DNA from: Treponema sp.
GTDB taxonomy: Bacteria > Spirochaetota > Spirochaetia > Treponematales > Breznakiellaceae
Reading direction: 5' to 3'
DNA: 34,805 nucleotides
NCBI GenBank assembly: GCA_031283105.1
Contig: JAITCL010000028.1
Coordinates: forward strand, 1 to 34,805
Shown here: in pieces, positions 1 through 7,582 of the stretch
Position numbering within the stretch: position 1 is the first letter of the stretch
Layout: each line of letters opens with the position of its first letter
Made by a program: the position numbers and the translations under genes
The notes under the pieces: generated by a model
Seen by the model: only the letters and a program-made list of their open reading frames with translations
What the model was told of the DNA's origin: nothing
The model's database searches: none

Positions 1-1016
1 GCCATTTGTATTCCCATTATTGCCTGTGATTTTTCACTGCCAAAATTTCCGGGAGTATCGTGTAAAAGACTTGGATATATGGGAGCGCAGCCCAGCCCGA
101 TTATAAAAAAGCCCGGTAATAATAATATTCTGCCGACGGGTAATAGTAACGCGATAATTCCACCGGCGATAAGAGCCTGCCCCAAACGAACCATTTGGCG
201 GTTGGTTAATTTCAGGGTGAGGAAACCGGAAATAAAGCGTCCGAATGTTATACCGATGTAGTATAACGAAATCCACCGGGCGGCTGTTTCGGGAGATATA
301 TTTTTTTCCATAACCAAAAAGCTGCTTCCCCATAATCCGGTTGTGCTTTCAAGACTGCAATAACAAAAGAACGCGATTAAAATTTGTTTTACCCCGGCAG
401 TGTGAAACAGTTCCTTAAATTGTATTCCTTGAGAAGTTTCATTTTTTTCACTGTTGTTTTGAGATTTATTTTTTCCCCATAGTGATATAGTGATAAATAA
501 TATCGCCACCAGACAGCATTGAAGCAAACCAATCGCGCGATACCCCATGTTCCATGAATCCTTATGTATCAAAAAAAATGACATGATAATCGGCCCCATT
601 GAAGCCCCAACGCCCCAAAAACAGTGAAGCCAGCTCATGTGTTTTGCTTTGTAATGCAGAGCGACATAGTTATTCAGCGCGGCGTCAACAGAACCCGCGC
701 CCAAACCAAGGGGAACAGCCCAAAGGCATAACAGCGTGAAAGCAGAGGAAAAAGAAAATCCCAGGAGGGCGGCGGCGGTCATTAAAACGCTCAAAGCGGT
801 AACCATGCCCGTTCCCAGCCGCCTGATAATTCTTCCGCTGAAAATACTTGAAATAACCGTTCCGCCGGCAATAATCATTGAAACATATCCGGCATAATGC
901 AGCGGAACATTTAAGCCGCCATACATTGAAGGCCACGCCGACCCCAGCAATGAATCCGGCAGACCTAAACTAATAAACGAAAGATAAATAATTATCAGCA
1001 ATATGGTTGAAATCAT
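1..1016 (-). CDS. MFS transporter, partial (3' end beyond left edge)
   Basis: This is the start and most of a major facilitator superfamily permease; 338 codons are visible and the C-terminus lies outside the window. Translation from the ATG at 1016 stays open to the edge. It gives alternating hydrophobic helices typical of MFS proteins, with an N-terminal LGLPDSLLGSAWPSMY segment and a GAGSVDAALNNY segment, both familiar from uncharacterised sugar/drug-type MFS permeases. Two TM bundles are separated by a hydrophilic loop rich in Lys, Asn, Ser and Glu. The start lies 3 bp after the esterase stop codon, and an AGGATAGG ribosome-binding sequence sits inside the end of that gene, so it is the last visible gene of an operon. 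Substrate cannot be told from sequence. An export or uptake role paired with the esterase is inference. Confidence 0.85.
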   Translation of the reverse strand, partial: MISTILLIIIYLSFISLGLPDSLLGSAWPSMYGGLNVPLHYAGYVSMIIAGGTVISSIFSGRIIRRLGTGMVTALSVLMTAAALLGFSFSSAFTLLCLWAVPLGLGAGSVDAALNNYVALHYKAKHMSWLHCFWGVGASMGPIIMSFFLIHKDSWNMGYRAIGLLQCCLVAILFITISLWGKNKSQNNSEKNETSQGIQFKELFHTAGVKQILIAFFCYCSLESTTGLWGSSFLVMEKNISPETAARWISLYYIGITFGRFISGFLTLKLTNRQMVRLGQALIAGGIIALLLPVGRILLLPGFFIIGLGCAPIYPSLLHDTPGNFGSEKSQAIMGIQM

Positions 1017-1019
1017 TTT

Positions 1020-1937
1020 TTACCTATCCTTGTTATAAAATTTCAAAAGTGATTTTCGGATCATTGGTTTTACATAGCTAGTATGGCTGCCATTGTATAT
1101 TTCATAATCTAACGTTGTTATTCCATATTTCTTTGATCTTTGCAGAAAATTATCAATATTTGACAAACCGTTCTCCCTATCACCGACGGTTAAATATATT
1201 TCCTTTTTAAGTGTTTTATTCTTTTTAAAGTAAACCTTCTCGATATCACCATACTTCCAATTAGATTGATTACTCGTCATATAGAAAGACGGACTTGCCA
1301 TTACATAATAATTAAAAGGCTGATTTTTATATTTATCATGGTTGAATACCGCATAGTACGCAAACAATCCGCCAAGAGAATGCCCCATTAAAGCAGAGCG
1401 TATGTAATCTATATTGTAAAGTTCTCCCAGGTATGGCACAAGATTATTGGTTATGAAGTTAAGAAAAATGTCGCTCTTTTGGACTAATTCAACAAGACGG
1501 GTTTCTGCTTTTTCAGCATCTATTCCGTAATTGTAACCGATACTGACCATTATTATATCTTCAATATCGCCATTAACCATCATAGGTCTAAGTTCGGCGT
1601 GATCGCTTAACCGCCAAATTCCATCGGTCATCATATATAGCGGATATGATTTATTTTTGTCATAATCAGGCGGCAAGGTTATATGAATAATGTAGGTACT
1701 GTCAAGTTCTTCATCATACACCGTCATTTCCTGAATATATTCCGCAACATCGGCGACTTCGTTGTAATACTTCTGGTTTTCGGAAACGGCGCTAAATACG
1801 ACGCTTTTTCTTTCAGCAGGCGTCATGTAGTTCGTCAAATTTTCTGTTTTCTTGCCGTTATGACAGGAAACAGAAAAAAATATCAACATTGTAAAGAAGA
1901 CACAAAACCTCATTATATCTTGATGAATTCTTGTCAT
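1020..1937 (-). CDS. Putative esterase lipoprotein (esterase D/IroE-like alpha/beta hydrolase)
   Basis: A 305-residue alpha/beta hydrolase of the putative-esterase family (Fes/IroE/esterase D type), probably anchored as a lipoprotein. Residues 9-24 are a hydrophobic signal ending in FFSVSC, a relaxed spirochaetal lipobox with Cys25. The nucleophile elbow GHSLGG places the catalytic serine at 187, and a late GSH (His285) fits the catalytic histidine; the acid is probably in the GDRE segment near 252-255. I chose ATG 1937 because it makes an ATGA overlap with the upstream gene and has an AAGGGA ribosome-binding site. A longer in-frame extension to 2015 would run deep into the upstream gene and place the signal peptide internally. 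Family members cut ester bonds of siderophores, acyl-glycans or similar compounds. The real substrate is unknown; the neighbouring permease suggests a shared transport or hydrolysis task. Confidence 0.82.
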   Translation of the reverse strand: MTRIHQDIMRFCVFFTMLIFFSVSCHNGKKTENLTNYMTPAERKSVVFSAVSENQKYYNEVADVAEYIQEMTVYDEELDSTYIIHITLPPDYDKNKSYPLYMMTDGIWRLSDHAELRPMMVNGDIEDIIMVSIGYNYGIDAEKAETRLVELVQKSDIFLNFITNNLVPYLGELYNIDYIRSALMGHSLGGLFAYYAVFNHDKYKNQPFNYYVMASPSFYMTSNQSNWKYGDIEKVYFKKNKTLKKEIYLTVGDRENGLSNIDNFLQRSKKYGITTLDYEIYNGSHTSYVKPMIRKSLLKFYNKDR

Positions 1938-2374
1938 ATATTCCCTTTTAGGTATTTTAATAAATATCCCACTATGGGACCCGCAAATATTGCAATATAT
2001 ATTAACGTAATCCACGGTTGATAATCAATATAAAATCCTTTGAAATTCAAACTCCACGGATGTTTTATTATTACCCAGCCGAACAGGTCAAAAACAATAC
2101 ATATCCCCGCCCATAGTGCGCCGGTTATTAATGCTTCTTGAATAGTGGGGTTTTGAAATCCGTGCATATAAAGCCAACCGAATAATGAAAACAGAATTAT
2201 ATTATACAACGGATGCCAGGGTTTGGTTTTTTCGTATCCCTCGCCCATTCCGTTTTTATCCATAGGTTTCATATGCAGAACATATATATTAAAGACCGTA
2301 TGTAATATGCCAACGATAGTGACTATAAAATAGCATACCCAAAACCATAACATAGACATTCCAAAATTTTCCAT
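1934..2374 (-). CDS. Small four-helix integral membrane protein, function unknown
   Basis: A 146-residue protein with about four transmembrane helices: residues 8-32, 58-72, 81-103 and 118-140. A conserved-looking loop (KPMDKNGMGEGYEKTKPWHP) follows the first helix. The start is well supported by a GGAGG Shine-Dalgarno sequence 6 nt before ATG. Its stop codon overlaps the esterase start (ATGA), so the two are probably translated together, with the MFS permease following. I do not recognise the family with confidence. It could be an accessory subunit of the transporter or an independent membrane protein. Confidence 0.75.
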   Translation of the reverse strand: MENFGMSMLWFWVCYFIVTIVGILHTVFNIYVLHMKPMDKNGMGEGYEKTKPWHPLYNIILFSLFGWLYMHGFQNPTIQEALITGALWAGICIVFDLFGWVIIKHPWSLNFKGFYIDYQPWITLIYIAIFAGPIVGYLLKYLKGNI

Positions 2375-2416
2375 AATTTTCCTCCGTTAAAATCTGTTCA
2401 ACAATTGTTAACCTCA

Positions 2417-3631
2417 TTATTTTTTGATGAACAAAAGCCGTATAGTGTCCCATGCCCGTTTGAAGATATTCCCCCGCTGATACGCCTGCGCGGTGAGAAG
2501 CCGCACGCGGTGGAGTTCCCCTTCTTCATCGGCAATGACCAGCCAGCCGGCAGGATACCACGCGGGCAGCGGGGCAATAAGGGGATGTTCGATTTCCGCG
2601 GTGAATTGCAGTACGGCGGCGGCGCGGCCAACGGGGGCGGTAAAGACCGGCGCTTCGGCAAGCTCCCATTCAACCCATTTATGTTTGCCCTTCCATAACC
2701 GTGCCGGTTCAAGCGGCCCTATTTCAGGGCGGACGGTTTTGAAATTTTCAAAAGCCCAGGACAGGAGGCGTTCGCCGTCACGGTCGCGGATGCGGTCGCC
2801 GCCGGGATGGGCCGGAGCGCCGAGGATAACCGCGATAAAGCGGGTATTGTTCCGCTGAGCGGTGAGGGCGATATTGTAACCGGCTTCGTCAATATAACCG
2901 GTCTTTAATCCGTCAACGCCGGGAAATGTTTTGAGCAGGGCATTGCGGTTTCCCTGCACAATGGTCATGGGGTTGTCACGAAATGCCTCCGCCACATTGG
3001 CGGCCTGGGGATAGGCAAATTCGCGCACCGAGTGAAATGCGGCGAGGCTCTGGGGATGCTGGCGCAGGTACTCCCGGCACAACGCGGCGAATTCGGCGGC
3101 GGTGGTGATATTGTCTTCGGAAATGCCCGACGGCTCGGTGAAGCGGGTTTTCCTTAAACCCATGCGGCGGGCTTCCTGCGTCATGAGGGCGGCAAAATCG
3201 GCGACCGAGGGGGCAAGGCGCAGGGCGGCGGCAACAGCCGCGTCGTTCCCCGATGAAACGGCCAGCCCCAGCATAATTTCCCTAAGCGTTACAATCTGCC
3301 CCGGGGCAAGGAACATCAGGCTGGAACGGGGGGGCTGTTTGAGCGCCCAGCTTTCCGTCCCGACAGGAATAACTTCATCAAGCGAGGCCCTGCCCGAATC
3401 AACTTCTTTCAGCACCAGATGCATGGTCATGAGTTTGGTCAGGGACGCCGGGGAAATTTCTTCATCGGGATTTTTGGCGTAGAGGACTGTCCCCGTCTCC
3501 GCGTCCAGAACCACTGCCGCCTGCGAAACAATTTCCGGCGCGGTAGCAAGATAGGGCGCAAGAATGTTCTGCGGGAAGAGATACGCGCCGCAGAGGATAA
3601 GTAACAAAAAACAAAACGGGACTCTTTTCAA
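2417..3631 (-). CDS. dacA: D-alanyl-D-alanine carboxypeptidase (peptidase S11, PBP5/6 type)
   Basis: A penicillin-binding-protein-type serine carboxypeptidase that removes the terminal D-Ala from peptidoglycan pentapeptides in the periplasm. All three active-site motifs are present: SxxK as SLTK (Ser63, Lys66), SGN at 127-129 and KTG at 243-245. Residues 1-20 form an export signal (hydrophobic, ending FPQN), followed by a typical AAVVLDAETGTVLYAKN start of the catalytic domain. Residues from about 300 form the beta-rich C-terminal domain of the PBP5 family. At 404 residues the length is normal. Its ATG overlaps the asnS stop codon (ATGA), so it is translated from the asnS transcript. The symbol is assigned by family; a DacC/DacD-like specialisation cannot be excluded. 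Confidence 0.93.
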   Translation of the reverse strand: MKRVPFCFLLLILCGAYLFPQNILAPYLATAPEIVSQAAVVLDAETGTVLYAKNPDEEISPASLTKLMTMHLVLKEVDSGRASLDEVIPVGTESWALKQPPRSSLMFLAPGQIVTLREIMLGLAVSSGNDAAVAAALRLAPSVADFAALMTQEARRMGLRKTRFTEPSGISEDNITTAAEFAALCREYLRQHPQSLAAFHSVREFAYPQAANVAEAFRDNPMTIVQGNRNALLKTFPGVDGLKTGYIDEAGYNIALTAQRNNTRFIAVILGAPAHPGGDRIRDRDGERLLSWAFENFKTVRPEIGPLEPARLWKGKHKWVEWELAEAPVFTAPVGRAAAVLQFTAEIEHPLIAPLPAWYPAGWLVIADEEGELHRVRLLTAQAYQRGNIFKRAWDTIRLLFIKK

Positions 3632-5076
3632 AAGTCTGCCTGTCCCACGGCGCGCGGATAGGGTATAACGTCCCTGATATTTGCCATGCCGGTTATGTAT
3701 TGAATAAGCCGCTCAAAGCCCAGGCCAAAACCCGCGTGGGGAATCGTTCCGTAGCGGCGGGTATCAAGATACCATGCGTAATCCTCAAGTTTCATTCCCA
3801 TTTCAAGCATACGGCGGCACAGTTTTTCCAGATTTTCTTCGCGCTGGGAACCGCCGATAATTTCACCTAACCGGGGAACCAGCACGTCCATTGCCCGCAC
3901 GGTCTTGCCGTCGTCATTTTGCTTCATGTAAAAGGCTTTAATATCTTTGGGGTAATCGGTAACAATCACCGGCCCTCCGGCGACTTTTTCGGTCAGGTAT
4001 TTTTCATGCTCGCTTTGCAGGTCGCAGCCCCACTGGGGTTTGAATTCAAAAACAATACTTTTGCCCGCCGCTTTTTCCAGTTCGCCGATTGCGTCGGTAT
4101 AAGTGATGTGGGCAAATTGCGCGTTCACCACCCGCGTTAAAGTTTCGATAATGCCCTTTTCAATATGCGCGTCAAAAAAGGCAAGGTCTTCGGCGCAGTC
4201 TACAAGGGCTGTTTTGAAAATAAATTTCAAAAAATCTTCAGCTAACGCCATATCGTTTTCAAGACCGGCAAAGGCAATTTCAGGTTCCACCATCCAGAAT
4301 TCCGCCAGATGACGCGCCGTGTTGGAGTTTTCCGCGCGGAACGTGGGGCCGAAAGTGTACACGCGGGACAGGGCCGCGGCATAGGTTTCCGCTTCCAGTT
4401 GGCCGGAAACGGTGAGGAAAGTTTTTTTGCCGAAAAAATCTTTGGCATGGTCGATTTGCCGCGCACCGGATTTTGCCAGATCCTCTACATCGAGGGTCGT
4501 CACCTGAAACATCGCCCCCGCGCCTTCGGCGTCACCGGCGGTAATTATCGGGGTGTTAATATATTGAAAATTTTGTTGTTGAAAATACTGGTGAATGGCA
4601 AACGCCATGCGGTTGCGCACCCGCGCCACTGCGCCGAAGGTATTTGTCCGTGGCCGTAAATGGGCAATTTCCCGCAGGAATTCCAGGGAATGGCGTTTTT
4701 TCTGGAGGGGGTACGCGGGCGTTGCCAAATAAGCAGGCTGGGCATCGCGGTTTTCCGCCGGCGCTTCCCCGATTATCCGCAGCGATTGGGCGGCAACTTC
4801 CACCGCCTGCCCCGAAGCGGGAGAAGCTATAAGATGCCCTTCGATGGCAACCGCCGCACCGGTACTGAGGGCGGCAAGCGCGGCGTCCGTTTCAGCCGGA
4901 AACGCCGCAGTGCCCCGGTCAAAGGTACACTGGATACCGGCAAGGCAGGAACCGTCATTGACCTCGACAAAGACCAAATTTTTCATTTCCCGCCTGGTTC
5001 TGACCCAGCCGCAAATTTTCACTTCCTGGGACTGGGGCGCTTGTGCGAGAATTTCTTTGATAAGCTGTGCAAACAT
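3628..5076 (-). CDS. asnS: Asparaginyl-tRNA synthetase
   Basis: A class IIb aminoacyl-tRNA synthetase that charges tRNA-Asn with asparagine in the cytoplasm. The N-terminal OB-fold anticodon-binding domain (residues 18-105) contains [18 protein letters not shown]. The catalytic core follows with [12 protein letters not shown] (motif 1), [20 protein letters not shown] (motif 2 region) and the C-terminal motif 3 [15 protein letters not shown]. The Asn-type active site and length of 482 residues fit AsnRS rather than AspRS. Translation begins at ATG 5076. No Shine-Dalgarno sequence precedes it, but TATACT lies exactly 6 nt upstream, suggesting a leaderless transcript. It heads a compact operon with the D,D-carboxypeptidase gene. 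Its promoter abuts repeat copy A. Confidence 0.96.
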   Translation of the reverse strand: MFAQLIKEILAQAPQSQEVKICGWVRTRREMKNLVFVEVNDGSCLAGIQCTFDRGTAAFPAETDAALAALSTGAAVAIEGHLIASPASGQAVEVAAQSLRIIGEAPAENRDAQPAYLATPAYPLQKKRHSLEFLREIAHLRPRTNTFGAVARVRNRMAFAIHQYFQQQNFQYINTPIITAGDAEGAGAMFQVTTLDVEDLAKSGARQIDHAKDFFGKKTFLTVSGQLEAETYAAALSRVYTFGPTFRAENSNTARHLAEFWMVEPEIAFAGLENDMALAEDFLKFIFKTALVDCAEDLAFFDAHIEKGIIETLTRVVNAQFAHITYTDAIGELEKAAGKSIVFEFKPQWGCDLQSEHEKYLTEKVAGGPVIVTDYPKDIKAFYMKQNDDGKTVRAMDVLVPRLGEIIGGSQREENLEKLCRRMLEMGMKLEDYAWYLDTRRYGTIPHAGFGLGFERLIQYITGMANIRDVIPYPRAVGQADF

Positions 5077-5082
5077 GGCATT

Positions 5083-5088
5083 AGTATA
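5083..5088 (-). promoter_or_regulatory. -10 box of asnS, predicted leaderless start
   Basis: The minus strand reads TATACT, then six bases (AATGCC), then the asnS ATG. Transcription normally begins about 6-8 nt after a -10 box, which puts the RNA start on the initiation codon. No ribosome-binding site is visible. The expected -35 position (about 5106-5111) is C-rich and poor. Confidence 0.55.
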
Positions 5089-5111
5089 CCGCAGGGTCTA
5101 TCGTTGGGGGA

Positions 5112-5436
5112 ATAGGTGGCAGCTTTTACTTTTTTACCTACACACCGATAGTATGTAAACCGGCACAGGAGACAGCGCCGGGGCTGCCAAAACAGATGGG
5201 GGAATCCAACTACGCAGCCCCCGCACGGCTTCTGTGCATCATTGAAAACTATGGGTAATTCCATATAGCAGCGTGTCCTCTTGTTTTCCGCGCCGTGCGG
5301 CTTCTACTGTACACTTAGTTTTTGCTTTTGTTCCCTGGTCTGCTCCGTCGGAGAATCCCATAATATTTTGGCAACCCCGCACTGTCCTCCCGTGCCGCCC
5401 TATAACCAATGTAACAGGGTAAATGCTGCCACCTAT
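5112..5436 (+). repeat. MITE-like structured element, copy A
   Basis: A 325-bp element bounded by terminal inverted repeats: left ATAGGTGGCAGCTTTTAC (5112-5129) and right GTAAATGCTGCCACCTAT (5419-5436), 17 of 18 positions pairing. Inside is GGGGCTGC..GCAGCCCC (stem 8 bp) and CCGCACGGC..GCCGTGCGG (stem 9 bp). The two halves resemble each other as inverted repeats (GGGGcTGCCAAAA in one, GGGGTTGCCAAAA on the other strand). Four further copies lie in the window (B-E). No transposase is encoded. It fills most of the gap between asnS and the 5714 gene. Confidence 0.8.
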
Positions 5437-5495
5437 AACAGCAGAGACCAGCCGGAGGGGGCGCATTGTTTGCTCCCCTTTCCTTTTTCTTCCCT

Positions 5496-5657
5496 CTCCG
5501 TGTTCTCCGTGTCTCCCGCCGCGCACTCGGCTTGCTAAAGCAAGCCGGCATTACCGTACACGGCGGCCTTTACTGTGCGCGGTAACGTATAGCATTTATT
5601 TGGTCAACGCCCCTTAACGGGGCGCTGTTATTTGGTTACCGTGGTGAAAATTCTTCC
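5496..5657 (+). repeat. CTCCGTG carrier repeat interrupted by 122-bp structured element (copy 1)
   Basis: A carrier repeat reading CTCCGTGTTCTCCGTGTCTCC then GTGGTGAAAATTCTTCCC is split by a 122-bp insert at 5518-5639. The insert can fold: CCGCGCAC (5519-5526) pairs with GTGCGCGG (5575-5582), GGCTTGCTAAAGCAAGCC (5529-5546) is a hairpin, GGTAAC (5581-5586) pairs with GTTACC (5635-5640), and CGCCCC-TTAAC-GGGGCG (5608-5624) is a second hairpin. The same insert occurs in opposite orientation at 14148-14269. Confidence 0.75.
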
Positions 5658-5689
5658 CTGCTTTCACATCTCGCATTGCTCCCCGGTCA

Positions 5690-5718
5690 TTGACCTGACG
5701 GGTCTTTCACGTTATGCT
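5690..5718 (+). promoter_or_regulatory. Sigma-70-type promoter of the 5714/5726 gene
   Basis: TTGACC (5690-5695), a 17-bp spacer and TATGCT (5713-5718). The -10 box includes the ATG at 5714, so an RNA starting 7-8 nt downstream would begin at the GTG codon at 5726. This argues for a leaderless GTG start. Confidence 0.6.
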
Positions 5719-6118
5719 TAACCAAGTGAAAATAGAACTTTTTACCTTTTGTGACTTTGCCCAGGAGAACGGCGGCAAGCTCACCATCGTGGGAACTTTC
5801 GACACGATCATTTCCCGCAATTTTCCCTGCATCCATCCTCAGCTTTCAGTAGTAATTCGAATGCGTTTTGATCTGTGGGAATTTTCCACCCATAACTTTC
5901 GCATTGAAACCCGTAACCTTGACGGCGAGATGAACATGGAGCCTATTAGCGGCAACCTTGATGTCAGGGGGGTCGGCAATGCCACCGCGGTTTCACATTT
6001 GGTCTTTACCATTGGCAACCTGCGTTTCAAGAATCCAAGCGTTATCAATTTCACCCTGTTTTTGGACGACAAAGAAATCGGCTCTATTCCGTTGTATGTG
6101 AGGAGAGGGAACCAGTAG
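5714..6118 (+). CDS. Conserved protein of unknown function (DUF6941-like)
   Basis: A 134-residue cytosolic protein without signal peptide or membrane segment. The opening IELFTFCDFAQENGGKLTIV and the following FDTI, then FPCIHPQLSVVIRMRF, match my memory of the DUF6941 family, small beta-rich proteins of unknown role; this assignment is from recall only. The ATG at 5714 lies inside a predicted -10 box (TATGCT) and has no ribosome-binding site. GTG at 5726, four codons later, is where a leaderless RNA would start, giving 130 residues. It stands alone, flanked by repeat-rich DNA on both sides and converging with aroC. No function is proposed. Confidence 0.78.
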   Translation: MLNQVKIELFTFCDFAQENGGKLTIVGTFDTIISRNFPCIHPQLSVVIRMRFDLWEFSTHNFRIETRNLDGEMNMEPISGNLDVRGVGNATAVSHLVFTIGNLRFKNPSVINFTLFLDDKEIGSIPLYVRRGNQ

Positions 6119-6157
6119 AGCGCTCTGTAAAAACTAAACTTTACTCGCAATATCTCT

Positions 6158-6340
6158 CACAAAGACACAAAGGTTAGAAGAGCACCAAGAAGAAAAAAAT
6201 GGGGTTGTTGTCCGTTAGCTTTTCGTAAGGCTCACGCTTGGATTTCGAACAACAATTCCCTCTTTTCCCCTCCGTGTTCTCCGTGTCCTCCGTGGTTAAA
6301 TTCTTCCCTCTTTTCCTCTTTGTGTCTTTGTGTGTAATTC
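6158..6340. repeat. Long inverted repeat with a CTCCGTG carrier repeat
   Basis: CACAAAGACACAAAG (6158-6172) pairs perfectly with CTTTGTGTCTTTGTG (6318-6332). Inside, TTGTTGT..ACAACAA forms a smaller arm, and 6270-6308 is an uninterrupted carrier repeat (CTCCGTGTTCTCCGTGTCC, then TCCGTGGTTAAATTCTTCCC). The region separates the convergent 5714 gene and aroC. No T-run terminator was found. Confidence 0.6.
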
Positions 6341-6368
6341 TTGGGACTAAATTATAAAGTTATAGATT

Positions 6369-7460
6369 TTACAGAACTCTAGCCGCCCTTTGTAGCAACA
6401 CTAAATCCGCCAACACCAGGGCGGTCATGGCTTCCACTACCGGAACCGCGCGGGGCGGTATGCAGGCATCGTGCCGCCCGCTGATAATCAGGTCAATAAT
6501 TTCACCGTTTGCCGTGCCGTCGGCCTTGCCGTCAGCTTTACCGATGGCTTTTTGGGGTTTGGCAATCGAAGGCGTGGGCTTAAAGGCAACGTTAAAGGTA
6601 ATATCCTGACCGCTGGAAATGCCGCCGAGAATGCCGCCGGCGTTATTGGTCTTGTTAACCGGTGTATCGTTGTTTTCCGATCCTTTCAAACCGGCGGCGG
6701 CAAAACCCGCCCCGAATTCTATACCTTTGACCGCCCCCAGGGACAGCATCGCCGAGGCCAGCCTGGCGTCAAGTTTGCCGAAAACCGGCTCGCCCAGGCC
6801 GGGCGGCACGCCCTGCGCCAGACAGGACACGATGCCCCCGGCGCTGTCACCTTCGGCGCGCAGGGCTTCAATGGCTTTGAGCGCCTGTTCCGCAGCCGCC
6901 CTGCCGGGAATCCTCAACGGGTTTTGTTCAATTTCGTCAAAATCAAACTCGGGGCTGCCGGGACGGGGCATTTCAAGCCCGGCAAGAGCGGAAGTCCAGG
7001 CGGTTATTCGTATGCTATAATTTGCAAGTAATTTTTTTGCCACCGCCCCCGCGGCGACGCGGCACAGGGTCTCTCTGCCGGAGCTTCTGCCGCCGCCCCG
7101 GTGGTCGCGTATGCCGTACTTGGCTTCCCAGCAAAAATCCGCATGGCCTGGCCGGTATACATTCCGCAGATTGTCATAATCCGTTGAATGGCAGTCGGTA
7201 TTGCGCACCATTATCGCGATGGGCGTACCCAGGGTTTTACCTTCAAATACGCCGGACAGAATTTCCGGCTCATCATCCTCTCTGCGGCTGGTGGACGCAA
7301 CGCCCTGAGCGGGACGGCGCCGCCGCAATTCCCGACTGATGTCTTCAACCGCAAGTTCAAGCCCCGCCGGACAACCGTCAATCACGCAGCCCAGAGCCGG
7401 CCCGTGGGATTCCCCGAAACTCACTACCTTAAATAATTCGCCAAAAATATTTCCCGCCAC
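6369..7460 (-). CDS. aroC: Chorismate synthase
   Basis: The last enzyme of the shikimate pathway, converting 5-enolpyruvylshikimate-3-phosphate to chorismate with reduced FMN. Family signatures are intact: [20 protein letters not shown] at the N-terminus, [20 protein letters not shown] and [18 protein letters not shown] around residues 102-140, and [17 protein letters not shown] near the C-terminus. The 363-residue length is normal. The start is GTG at 7460; the family almost always begins M-x-GN-x-FG just before the FGESHG motif, which fixes it. A TATAAT on the minus strand at 7475-7480 lies 14 nt upstream, giving at most a very short leader. No other shikimate gene is nearby. It is divergent from the first chemoreceptor gene. 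Confidence 0.96.
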   Translation of the reverse strand: MAGNIFGELFKVVSFGESHGPALGCVIDGCPAGLELAVEDISRELRRRRPAQGVASTSRREDDEPEILSGVFEGKTLGTPIAIMVRNTDCHSTDYDNLRNVYRPGHADFCWEAKYGIRDHRGGGRSSGRETLCRVAAGAVAKKLLANYSIRITAWTSALAGLEMPRPGSPEFDFDEIEQNPLRIPGRAAAEQALKAIEALRAEGDSAGGIVSCLAQGVPPGLGEPVFGKLDARLASAMLSLGAVKGIEFGAGFAAAGLKGSENNDTPVNKTNNAGGILGGISSGQDITFNVAFKPTPSIAKPQKAIGKADGKADGTANGEIIDLIISGRHDACIPPRAVPVVEAMTALVLADLVLLQRAARVL

Positions 7461-7474
7461 GTCTTTACTATGGC

Positions 7475-7480
7475 ATTATA
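7475..7480 (-). promoter_or_regulatory. -10 box of aroC
   Basis: Minus-strand TATAAT 14 nt before the GTG start. The predicted leader is only about 7-8 nt. No convincing -35 hexamer is present. Confidence 0.4.
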
Positions 7481-7528
7481 TCGGCTGTAATTCCAGCCCC
7501 CAGGACGGCCATAATAAGGAAGACTTAC

Positions 7529-7558
7529 TTGACAATATATGAAATATCATGGTATTTT
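7529..7558 (+). promoter_or_regulatory. Chemoreceptor 1 promoter with operator-like palindrome in the spacer
   Basis: TTGACA (7529-7534), 18-bp spacer, TATTTT (7553-7558). The spacer contains ATATATGAAATATCATG (7535-7551), whose arms ATAT and ATATCA match the TGATAT-N3-ATATCA palindrome next to the XRE regulator gene at 10306-10320. The arrangement is almost identical to the chemoreceptor 2 promoter at 10333-10361. Confidence 0.65.
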
Positions 7559-7582
7559 ATTAAGATAAACTGGAGAAAAAAA

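Noticed and set aside
34-936. Short minus-strand frames (34-333 and 685-936) that look like separate small genes
   Set aside because: They are other frames of one continuous MFS transporter frame that runs from ATG 1016 off the left edge; the transporter frame is intact, so it is not a pseudogene.
7529-7582. Longer N-terminus for chemoreceptor 1 starting at 7529
   Set aside because: The extra codons lie in the promoter and operator, while ATG 7583 has a GGAG ribosome-binding site and places TM1 at the N-terminus.
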